Source of the DNA: Rhodoferax sp.
GTDB lineage: Bacteria; Pseudomonadota; Gammaproteobacteria; Burkholderiales; Burkholderiaceae_C
NCBI GenBank assembly: GCA_017880985.1
Contig: JADGRK010000119.1
Location: forward strand, 1 to 7,272
Reading direction: 5' to 3'
DNA: 7,272 nucleotides
Part shown: positions 1-4,969 of the stretch, piece after piece
Numbering within the stretch: the first letter of the stretch is position 1
Layout: each line of letters starts with the position of its first letter
Notes under the pieces: model-generated
Databases searched by the model: none
Seen by the model: only the letters and a program-made list of their open reading frames with translations
What the model was told of the DNA's origin: nothing
Program-made: the position numbers and the translations under genes

Positions 1-202
1 GGACCGCCACGCCGCCCGCGGTTTGGGCGTGACTTTTCAGCGCGCTGCAAATCATCGGGCCGAACGTCAGGTTGGGCACATAGTGGTTGTCCATCACATC
101 AAAGTGGATCCAGTCGGCGCCCGCGGCAATCACGTTTTTCAGCTCATCGCCGAGACGGGCAAAGTCGGCCGAGAGGATGGAAGGGGCGATGCGGTAGATC
201 AT
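1..202 (-). CDS. rpe: ribulose-phosphate 3-epimerase, N-terminal part (runs off the left edge)
   Basis: Rpe interconverts D-ribulose 5-phosphate and D-xylulose 5-phosphate in the cytosolic pentose phosphate pathway and, in autotrophs, the Calvin cycle. The minus strand reads 67 codons from an ATG at 202-200 without a stop. The protein opens MIYRIAPSILSADFARLG, the first beta-strand and substrate-binding serine region of the family. GADWIHFDVMDNHYVPNLTFGP follows at residues 28-49; His33 and Asp35 match the family's metal-binding and catalytic pair. The second metal His (the HLMV motif) would lie beyond the edge, and roughly 160 residues are missing from a usual length near 225-235. No Shine-Dalgarno sequence precedes the ATG. 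Instead a TAAACT box ends 6 bases upstream, so the message may be leaderless. It is divergent from apaG. Identification is near certain; the start is well supported because homologues begin at the same place. Confidence 0.95.
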   Translation of the reverse strand, partial: MIYRIAPSILSADFARLGDELKNVIAAGADWIHFDVMDNHYVPNLTFGPMICSALKSHAQTAGGVAV

Positions 203-208
203 GGCCGA

Positions 209-214
209 AGTTTA
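209..214 (-). promoter_or_regulatory. possible -10 box of rpe, leaderless layout
   Basis: On the minus strand TAAACT matches TATAAT at four of six positions, including the key first TA and last T. It is followed by TCGGCC and then the rpe ATG. The usual 6-7 base gap from -10 box to transcription start puts +1 at or beside the A of the ATG. No good TTGACA-like -35 is visible 16-18 bases further upstream, where the sequence runs into the hairpin repeat. Confidence 0.4.
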
Positions 215-222
215 ATCGGGGA

Positions 223-280
223 TTCTGATTGGCTGAGGACAGAGCTGGTTCGCTTCGCGTCACTGCAGTCTGTCCCGCAA
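223..280. repeat. REP-like hairpin repeat, copy 1
   Basis: This is the first of two tandem units with a 59-base period. The core (231-280) carries outer arms GGACAGA (237-243) and TCTGTCC (269-275), forming a 7-bp stem. Inside is a second helix with a 3-base TTC loop (254-256): C251-G259, G252-C258 and C253-G257, then G248-C263 and T249-A262 across a T·C mismatch and a bulged T. Against copy 2 the 50-base cores match at 39 positions. Differences cluster in the inner stem and include paired changes that keep base pairing. There is no coding frame of note. It resembles the short palindromic repeats scattered between genes in Burkholderiales; family membership is from memory and not searched. 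Confidence 0.75.
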
Positions 281-281
281 T

Positions 282-339
282 TTCTAATCAGTTGAGGACA
301 GAGCTTGCCCACTGCGTGTGGCTGCGGTCTGTCCCGCAA
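282..339. repeat. REP-like hairpin repeat, copy 2
   Basis: Second tandem unit. It has the same arms, GGACAGA (296-302) and TCTGTCC (328-334), and the same CCGCAA tail. Its inner stem is better paired than in copy 1: G307-C322, C308-G321, C309-G320, a bulged T at 319, then C310-G318, A311-T317 and C312-G316 around a TGC loop. An extra outer TTG/CAA pairing (292-294 with 337-339) extends the stem. The unit ends 22 bases before the apaG ATG, so any -35 region of apaG would fall inside it. Confidence 0.75.
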
Positions 340-349
340 GGTTTCAGGA

Positions 350-355
350 TAGCAT
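350..355 (+). promoter_or_regulatory. possible -10 box of apaG, leaderless layout
   Basis: TAGCAT (four of six to TATAAT) is followed by TGCGCC and then ATG at 362. The same six-base TGCGCC spacer stands between the box and the chosen ATG of pgpA. No Shine-Dalgarno lies at normal spacing; the only AGGA (346-349) is 12 bases away. A -35 element is not evident in the upstream repeat. Confidence 0.4.
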
Positions 356-361
356 TGCGCC

Positions 362-754
362 ATGTCCAAGTACCAATTTCGCGTTGAAGTCGAGCCCCGC
401 TATCTGGCCAGCCAATCGGCACCGCAACAGGGGCTTTATGTTTTCGCTTACACCATCACCATCATCAATACCGGCAAGATCAGCGCGCAGTTGATTTCAC
501 GCACCTGGAACGTGAACGACGCCAATGGCCACACCGAGCGCGTCAAGGGGCTGGGCGTGGTCGGACAGCAGCCGCTGCTCAAACCCGGCGAAGCCTTTGA
601 ATACACCAGCGGGACGCGCCTGCGCACGCCCACCGGCACCATGCACGGCAGTTTTTTTTGCGTTGCCGAAGACGGTGAAAAATTTGATGTCGATGTGCCG
701 ATGTTTGTGCTCGATGCCTTGAGCGCAGGCGGTGACGCGCGCACCCTGCATTGA
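362..754 (+). CDS. apaG: ApaG-family protein (Co2+/Mg2+ efflux-associated ApaG)
   Basis: The 130-residue protein is a single ApaG domain, a small fibronectin-III-like beta-sandwich, against about 125 residues in E. coli. It shows the family pattern throughout: VEVEPRYLASQS at 8-19, FAYTITIINTG at 28-38, the segment from Leu44 to Asn50 (LISRTWN), the signature GLGVVGQQPLLKPGEAFEYT at 63-82, GTMHGSFFCVAEDGEKFDVD at 92-111, and a hydrophobic MFVL strand near the end. There is no signal peptide or membrane segment, so it should be cytosolic. The biochemical role is not settled: mutants in enteric bacteria affect cobalt resistance and magnesium efflux (family knowledge), and the name comes from linkage to apaH, which is not present here. 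The TGA stop overlaps the next gene's ATG by one base (TGATG), which suggests translational coupling. A T8 run at 652-659 is read in frame as Phe-Phe. Confidence 0.95.
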   Translation: MSKYQFRVEVEPRYLASQSAPQQGLYVFAYTITIINTGKISAQLISRTWNVNDANGHTERVKGLGVVGQQPLLKPGEAFEYTSGTRLRTPTGTMHGSFFCVAEDGEKFDVDVPMFVLDALSAGGDARTLH

Positions 755-2802
755 TGCCGCGCCGCATGAAACCGATGCCTGACTTGCCGGCACTGCTGGA
801 GCGCCTGAACCCGCAGGCCGAACTGGTAGAGCGACACCTGTGGCTGATTGCCCTTTTTGAATGGTTGCGCGGCGACTGCTCCTCGGTAGCGGCCAGCATC
901 GCACGCATTGAGCTGCTGCTGGACGCCATGCAAGCCCACCCTGGATCGCGGGTACGCCTACAGGCCTGGTGGCAAACACTGGTTGACACCATCGATGGCA
1001 CCGCCCTGCTGGCCGACTATGGCTTTGCGTCGCGCAGTGCCTTTATCAGCGAATTTTTTGAACGTGTTCGCCTGAAGCTGTTGCCCGGCACACCCGAGAC
1101 GGCTGACTCGTCCGCCCTTTTTTCTCTGGTGCTGTCCCACGGCTTTGACGCCCAGTGGCTGGCGGCGCTCGATGAAATCGCATTGGCACGCATCCAGGCT
1201 TTGTTGCAGCCGCCAGCATCGGCGCCAGCTGACGCTTCGCGGCCAGCCCTGTCGCAGTGGCAGAGCACGGTGCTGGAGGCCGTCACCTTTTGCACCACCC
1301 AGGTCCGCGCGGCCGGCTTCACACCCGAGTTGCGCCTGCGCATGAGCGCACCGGCGCGCGAGGCCGCAGCCTTTCATTGCCTGGTGCAGGACTTTGAAAC
1401 CCTGCGCGACGTCTATCTGGCGTCACCGGCCGATGACAGCGACGAACGCCAGGCGGCGCTGCAACAGTTTCGCGAACGGCTTGAAGCCTGCCGCAGCGCG
1501 GCGGCCACGGTCTATACCCACCTGGACGCGCATGGCATTTCGGTCAACCTGGTATTCCAGTTGCGCCAGTTGCGCGAGCGGGTGCTGCGCATCCGGGCCC
1601 TGCTGGACTGCCTGATGTCTGTCCACCCGGCGGCCAGCACGGCACGCCTGTTGTCGCAGCTGGTGTTGGTCGGTCAGGAGCGCCGCAGCCTGCGCGCACT
1701 GATCGACTCCAACACCTCGATGCTGGCAGCCAAGGTGGCCGAGCGCAGCTCCGAAACCGGTGAGCACTACATCACCCGCACCCGGGCGCAATACCGCGCC
1801 ATGCTGCGCGATGCGGCCGGTGGCGGTGCCGTCATGTCGCTCACCACGCTGGTCAAGTTCATCGTGCTCTCGATTGGCCTGTCGGCCTTCTGGAGCGGCC
1901 TTTTTGCCGGCCTGAACTACGCCCTGAGCTTTGTCTTGATCCAGTTGCTGCACTGGACCGTGGCTACCAAGCAGCCGGCCATGACGGCACCGGCCATGGC
2001 GGCCAAACTCAAGGACCTCGGCGCGCCCGGTGCGGTCGGTACTTTTGTTGATGAGGTGACGCATCTGGTGCGTTCGCAAGTAGCCGCCGTGATTGGCAAT
2101 CTGGCCCTGGTGGCACCGTGCGTGGTGCTGATCAGCGCTGCACTCTGGTTCGCCTTTGGTGCGCCGATGATCAACGTCAAGGAGGCTGATCACGTGCTGC
2201 ATTCCATCACCTTGCTCGGCCCCACCGCGCTGTTTGCCGCGCTGACCGGCGTGCTGCTGTTTGCTTCGAGCATCATCGCGGGTTGGGTCGAGAACTGGTT
2301 TGCGCTGCACCGGCTGGACTCGGCCCTGCGCTATAACCCCAAAATCACCGCCGCCCTGGGCGTGGGCCGCGCCGCGCGCTGGGCGCACTTTATGCACGAC
2401 AATATCTCGGGTCTGGCGGCCAACGTGTCGCTCGGGTTGATGATGGGTTTGGTGCCAGCCTTTGCGGCTTTTTTTGGCCTCGCGCTGGAAGTGCGACACG
2501 TCACGCTTTCCACCGGACAGTTGGCGGCGGCGGCCGCGACACTTGGCCTGGAGGTGCTCACGCAGTCGGCCTTTTGGTGGTGCGTGGCCGGTATTGTGGT
2601 CACCGCTGTGCTCAATGTGGGCGTGAGTTTTTACTTCGCCTTCCGGCTCGCGCTACGCGCCCACAACGTCAGTGGCGTGAACCGCGCTCGCATTCGTGCC
2701 GCGATCGGTGCGCGCTGGCGCAGCAAGCCGTTAAGCTTTTTCTGGCCCGCCAAAGAAGACCCGGATCAAGGCACGCCAGAGCAGGAGCTGCCGCATGGGT
2801 GA
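754..2802 (+). CDS. PF10136 multi-pass membrane protein, annotated 'site-specific recombinase' (Gcr family)
   Basis: The 682-residue protein has two halves. Residues 1-355 are soluble and largely helical, rich in Leu, Ala, Arg and Glu (for example LRQLRERVLRIRALLDCL near 270-287). Residues 360-640 hold five or six hydrophobic segments, near 363-386, 387-404, 443-471, 485-512, 558-581 and 606-632. A conserved-looking ATKQPAMTAPAMAAKLKDLG loop lies at 404-423 and a basic tail follows. This matches the SpecificRecomb family (PF10136), named after a gonococcal gene. I see neither the Arg-His-Arg-Tyr set of tyrosine recombinases nor a serine-recombinase N-terminus, so the recombinase label is doubtful; an inner-membrane protein of unknown role is the safer reading. 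ATG 754 is chosen because it overlaps the apaG stop (TGATG). TTG 751, ATG 766 and ATG 775 are alternatives; no clear Shine-Dalgarno separates them. It overlaps thiL by 8 bases. Confidence 0.85.
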   Translation: MPRRMKPMPDLPALLERLNPQAELVERHLWLIALFEWLRGDCSSVAASIARIELLLDAMQAHPGSRVRLQAWWQTLVDTIDGTALLADYGFASRSAFISEFFERVRLKLLPGTPETADSSALFSLVLSHGFDAQWLAALDEIALARIQALLQPPASAPADASRPALSQWQSTVLEAVTFCTTQVRAAGFTPELRLRMSAPAREAAAFHCLVQDFETLRDVYLASPADDSDERQAALQQFRERLEACRSAAATVYTHLDAHGISVNLVFQLRQLRERVLRIRALLDCLMSVHPAASTARLLSQLVLVGQERRSLRALIDSNTSMLAAKVAERSSETGEHYITRTRAQYRAMLRDAAGGGAVMSLTTLVKFIVLSIGLSAFWSGLFAGLNYALSFVLIQLLHWTVATKQPAMTAPAMAAKLKDLGAPGAVGTFVDEVTHLVRSQVAAVIGNLALVAPCVVLISAALWFAFGAPMINVKEADHVLHSITLLGPTALFAALTGVLLFASSIIAGWVENWFALHRLDSALRYNPKITAALGVGRAARWAHFMHDNISGLAANVSLGLMMGLVPAFAAFFGLALEVRHVTLSTGQLAAAAATLGLEVLTQSAFWWCVAGIVVTAVLNVGVSFYFAFRLALRAHNVSGVNRARIRAAIGARWRSKPLSFFWPAKEDPDQGTPEQELPHG

Positions 2803-3793
2803 ATTTGACCTGATCGAGCGCTTTTTCAAACGCCCGACCCACAACGCGGTGCTGGGCGTGGGCGACGACTGCGCCCTCTTACAACCCAGCCCCGGCACGC
2901 AGTTCGCAATCTCCTGCGATATGCTGGTAGAGGGGCGCCATTTCCTCTCCACGGTGGACCCCTTCAAACTTGGACACAAGGCGCTGGCGGTGAATCTGAG
3001 CGATCTGGCCGCCTGTGGCGCCAAGCCACTGGCCTTTACCCTGGCCCTCGCCCTGCCGCGCGCTGACGAGGCTTGGCTGGCGCCTTTTTCACAAGGTTTG
3101 TTTGAGCTGGCGGATTTGCATGGCTGCGAATTGGTGGGGGGTGACACCACGCAGGGACCGCTCAACATCTGCATCACGGTGTTTGGCGAAGTGCCGGTGC
3201 TTGCAGGGCGTTCGCAGGCACTGTTGCGCTCGGGTGCGACCGCCGGGGACGACCTCTACGTGAGCGGCACGCTGGGCGATGCCCGGCTGGCACTGGAAGT
3301 TTTTCGCGGCACAGTGTCATTGCCGGCCCCGGTGTTTGAGGCCGCCCGCCTGCGCATGGAGCAACCCACACCGCGTGTGGCGCTGGGCCTGGCCTTGCGC
3401 GGCATTGCCACAGCCGCGATTGATGTCAGCGACGGCCTGCTCGGCGACCTCGGTCATATCCTGAACCAGTCGGTTGTGGGGGCTACGGTGAACACCGATA
3501 TTGCTATGACACTGGTAGCTGCTTATACATACTACACGGTGGCTGGAGGTCAATTTGGCACAAATATCCCGGCCGCACAATGGCGCTCCTGGGCGCTCGC
3601 CGGGGGCGACGATTACGAGTTGTTGTTCAGCGCCCCGGTGGCGCAGCGCGCCGCCGTCGCCGCCGCCGCTCAAGCCAGCCAGACACCCGTCACCCGCATC
3701 GGCGGCATCGACGCTGAGCCGGGCTTGCGCCTGGTTGACAACCAGGGCCAGGCGGTGCCCAGCACTTACACCTCGTTCGACCATTTCGCCTGA
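2795..3793 (+). CDS. thiL: thiamine-monophosphate kinase
   Basis: ThiL phosphorylates thiamine monophosphate with ATP to give thiamine diphosphate, the last step of cofactor synthesis in the cytosol. The 332-residue protein has the PurM/ThiL fold landmarks in order: GEFDLIERFF at 2-11, GVGDDCALLQ at 21-30, CDMLVEGRHF at 41-50, KALAVNLSDLAACGAKPLAF at 62-81, GGDTTQGPL at 115-123, GDDLYVSGTLGDA at 151-163, DVSDGLLGDLGHIL at 210-223 and LAGGDDYELLFSAP at 268-281. These include the acidic residues that bind Mg2+ and nucleotide. The start is decided by AGGAG (2783-2787), 7 bases before the ATG, and it overlaps the upstream stop by 8 bases. Residues about 235-258 are odd: this AT-rich stretch (YTYYTVAGGQ and flanks) differs from the family's usual sequence and makes the region about 11 residues longer than the E. 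coli protein as I recall it. The active-site motifs are intact, so the enzyme is probably functional. Confidence 0.96.
   Translation: MGEFDLIERFFKRPTHNAVLGVGDDCALLQPSPGTQFAISCDMLVEGRHFLSTVDPFKLGHKALAVNLSDLAACGAKPLAFTLALALPRADEAWLAPFSQGLFELADLHGCELVGGDTTQGPLNICITVFGEVPVLAGRSQALLRSGATAGDDLYVSGTLGDARLALEVFRGTVSLPAPVFEAARLRMEQPTPRVALGLALRGIATAAIDVSDGLLGDLGHILNQSVVGATVNTDIAMTLVAAYTYYTVAGGQFGTNIPAAQWRSWALAGGDDYELLFSAPVAQRAAVAAAAQASQTPVTRIGGIDAEPGLRLVDNQGQAVPSTYTSFDHFA
3499..3566 (+). repeat. possible interspersed repeat captured inside thiL
   Basis: The segment has about 43% GC in a GC-rich gene. It contains TTGCTATGACACTGGTAGCT (3501-3520), then GCTTATAC, GGCTGGAGGTCAATTTGG (3541-3558) and ACAAAT. 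The order of blocks, GCTAT - ATAGCTGCTT - CTAGAGGCCAATTT, is that of a short AT-rich intergenic repeat I recall from many Comamonadaceae genomes. That family assignment is from memory and unverified. Here it is read through in frame as residues about 235-258 of ThiL, without a stop. It could instead be ordinary drift in a variable surface loop. Confidence 0.45.
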
Positions 3794-3823
3794 AGCGAAA
3801 CAGCCATGATCAGGCCCCGCCGC

Positions 3824-3829
3824 GATAAT
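3824..3829 (+). promoter_or_regulatory. possible internal -10 box for pgpA-pncC
   Basis: GATAAT (five of six to TATAAT) is followed by TGCGCC and ATG at 3836, the same spacing and the same six-base spacer as at apaG. It would give a leaderless pgpA message starting about at the ATG. No good -35 is seen at 16-18 bases upstream. It also argues for ATG 3836 over the earlier in-frame ATG at 3806. Confidence 0.45.
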
Positions 3830-3835
3830 TGCGCC

Positions 3836-4396
3836 ATGCTTGATAGCCAGCCCATTGACCCGTCGGCGCTGAGCCCGGTGCGCCCGAGTGCCGGCTTCAT
3901 GCTGTCGCACCCGGCGCACCTGATGGCGCTGGGTTTTGGCTCGGGCTTGAGCCCGTGGGCGCCCGGCACGGCCGGTACGCTGTGGGCCTGGCTGGCATTT
4001 GTCGTGATGCAGCCGTGGATGAATGACGCGCGCTGGGCTTGGTTGCTGGCGCTGTCCCTGGTGCTGGGTTGGTGGGCCTGTAGCGTCACCGCCCGGCACA
4101 TGCGGGTGCTGGACCCCAGCAGCATTGTGTGGGACGAGATTGCGGCCTTCTGGTTGGTGCTGTGGCTGGTGACTCCGACTGGTCTTTGGGGCCAATTGGC
4201 GGCGTTCGGCTTGTTCCGCTTTTTTGACGCCGTCAAGCCCGGCCCGGTGGCTTGGGCCGATCAGTTGTTTCATGGCGTCAACACCGAAGCCGACCCCGCC
4301 GCCTGGCGCAAGGCGGGCTTGGGCATCATGCTCGACGACCTGGTGGCCGGCCTGTGTGCGCTGTTGGTAATCGCTCTGTGGAGAGTTTGGCAGTGA
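3836..4396 (+). CDS. pgpA: phosphatidylglycerophosphatase A
   Basis: PgpA removes the phosphate of phosphatidylglycerophosphate at the inner membrane to give phosphatidylglycerol. The 186-residue protein (196 if begun at ATG 3806) carries the family motifs: HPAHLMALGFGSGLSPWAPG at 25-44 followed by TAGTLWAW, IVWDEIAAFW at 97-106 with the Asp-Glu pair, FRFFDAVKPGPVAWADQ at 127-143, and GIMLDDLVAGL at 163-173 with the Asp-Asp pair thought to bind metal. Hydrophobic segments at about 47-60, 68-84, 103-120 and 169-184 fit a small multi-pass protein. ATG 3836 is preferred because it leaves a normal short N-terminus before FMLSHPAH and follows a -10-like box by 6 bases; neither start has a clear Shine-Dalgarno. 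It lies 42 bases after thiL, and its TGA overlaps the next gene's GTG (GTGA), so pncC translation is probably coupled to it. Confidence 0.93.
   Translation: MLDSQPIDPSALSPVRPSAGFMLSHPAHLMALGFGSGLSPWAPGTAGTLWAWLAFVVMQPWMNDARWAWLLALSLVLGWWACSVTARHMRVLDPSSIVWDEIAAFWLVLWLVTPTGLWGQLAAFGLFRFFDAVKPGPVAWADQLFHGVNTEADPAAWRKAGLGIMLDDLVAGLCALLVIALWRVWQ
4380..4385 (+). promoter_or_regulatory. ribosome binding site of pncC
   Basis: GGAGAG lies inside the last codons of pgpA. Its GGAG core ends 9 bases before the GTG at 4393. It decides the start of pncC: the reading frame stays open back to an ATG at 4252, but that start would bury the N-terminus in the pgpA coding sequence and give Arg-rich sequence unlike the family. 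Confidence 0.65.
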
Positions 4397-4899
4397 GCAA
4401 TACACTATTAATAGGCGAGCAGCTTACGCAGTATCTATGCGGTTTGATGGCTGATTTGCTTATAGAAAAAGATTGGAAGCTGGTCACCGCAGAGAGCTGC
4501 ACCGGCGGCATGATTTCGGCTGCTTGCACCGATCTGGCCGGATCGAGTGAATGGTTTGAGCGCGGCTTTGTGACCTATTCCAACGCCGCCAAAACCGAGC
4601 TGCTGGGCGTCGATGGCGCGCTACTGTTACGCGATGGCGCTGTCAGTGAAAGCGTGGCACGCGCGATGGTGCATGGCGCGCTGGACCACTCGCACGCGCA
4701 GGTGGCAGTCTCAGTCACGGGCGTGGCCGGCCCCAGCGGTGGCAGCCCGGCCAAGCCGGTCGGCACGGTCTGGTTCGGCTTGGCCGTGCCGCGCCAGATC
4801 GTCACTGAAGTGCGCCACTTTGACGGTGACCGCGCCGCCGTTCGCGTCGCCACTGTGCAGCACGCCTTGAGGCGACTGGTGGAACTCCTGGCGCATTAA
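4393..4899 (+). CDS. pncC: nicotinamide-nucleotide amidohydrolase (CinA C-terminal domain protein)
   Basis: PncC deamidates nicotinamide mononucleotide to nicotinate mononucleotide, salvaging pyridine nucleotides released by NAD-consuming enzymes in the cytosol. The 168-residue protein is the CinA C-terminal domain alone, about the length of E. coli PncC; the N-terminal COG1058 domain of full CinA is absent. Visible motifs are TAESCTGGMISAACTDLAGS at 32-51 (catalytic-serine loop), WFERGFVTYSNAAKTELLGV at 54-73, VSVTGVAGPSGG at 106-117, KPVGTVWFGLA at 121-131 and FDGDRAAVR at 143-151. The start is GTG in a GTGA overlap with the pgpA stop, preceded by GGAGAG. The first ~25 codons are AT-rich (about 40% GC) compared with the rest. 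The stop codon lies at the base of the terminator hairpin, so this gene ends the plus-strand run. Some databases would call it cinA or ygaD. Confidence 0.92.
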   Translation: MSNTLLIGEQLTQYLCGLMADLLIEKDWKLVTAESCTGGMISAACTDLAGSSEWFERGFVTYSNAAKTELLGVDGALLLRDGAVSESVARAMVHGALDHSHAQVAVSVTGVAGPSGGSPAKPVGTVWFGLAVPRQIVTEVRHFDGDRAAVRVATVQHALRRLVELLAH

Positions 4900-4932
4900 A
4901 AAACCCCGCTACGTTGCCGTAGCGGGGTTTTT
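4899..4932. terminator. bidirectional intrinsic terminator between pncC and the porin gene
   Basis: A perfect 15-bp inverted repeat around a 4-base loop: arms of five A/T pairs plus CCCCGCTACG (4904-4913) and CGTAGCGGGG (4918-4927), loop TTGC. The plus-strand message ends in TTTTT after the stem. On the minus strand the stem is followed by a run of six Ts, so it should stop both converging transcripts. On the minus strand the loop reads GCAA, a GNRA tetraloop. Confidence 0.93.
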
Positions 4933-4947
4933 GACATTCACGCTTTA

Positions 4948-4963
4948 GCTGACTTGCGTCAGC
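4948..4963 (-). other. small hairpin in the porin 3' untranslated region
   Basis: GCTGAC-TTGC-GTCAGC is a perfect 6-bp stem between the porin stop codon and the terminator. On the porin (minus) strand its loop is GCAA, the same GNRA tetraloop as the terminator 15 bases further on. It has no T-run, so it is more likely a 3' end stabilising element than a second terminator. Confidence 0.5.
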
Positions 4964-4969
4964 GTCAGA

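Noticed and set aside
23..295. 90-codon plus-strand open frame at the left edge
   Set aside because: It is the antisense of rpe followed by repeat sequence. The minus strand encodes unmistakable Rpe motifs.
223..339. CRISPR array or IS terminal repeats
   Set aside because: There are only two adjacent units with no spacers between them, each an imperfect hairpin. No cas gene or transposase is nearby.
652..659. T8 homopolymer in apaG as a phase-variation tract
   Set aside because: The gene is intact through it (Gly-Ser-Phe-Phe-Cys-Val-Ala-Glu-Asp-Gly aligns with the family) and there is no reason to expect switching in this housekeeping gene.
1423..2499. A 358-codon minus-strand frame under the PF10136 gene, and a 362-codon one at 3317-4405 under thiL/pgpA
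   Set aside because: Both are rich in Arg, Gln, His and Gly, as expected for antisense frames of GC-rich genes, and show no family motifs.
3806..3835. Longer pgpA start at ATG 3806
   Set aside because: It adds MIRPRRDNCA with no clear ribosome binding site and would place the -10-like GATAAT inside the coding sequence. It cannot be excluded, but 3836 fits better.
4252..4392. A 47-codon in-frame extension of pncC upstream to an ATG at 4252
   Set aside because: It overlaps the conserved end of pgpA in another frame, encodes Arg-rich sequence unlike the family, and the GTG at 4393 has its own GGAGAG and a GTGA coupling to the pgpA stop.
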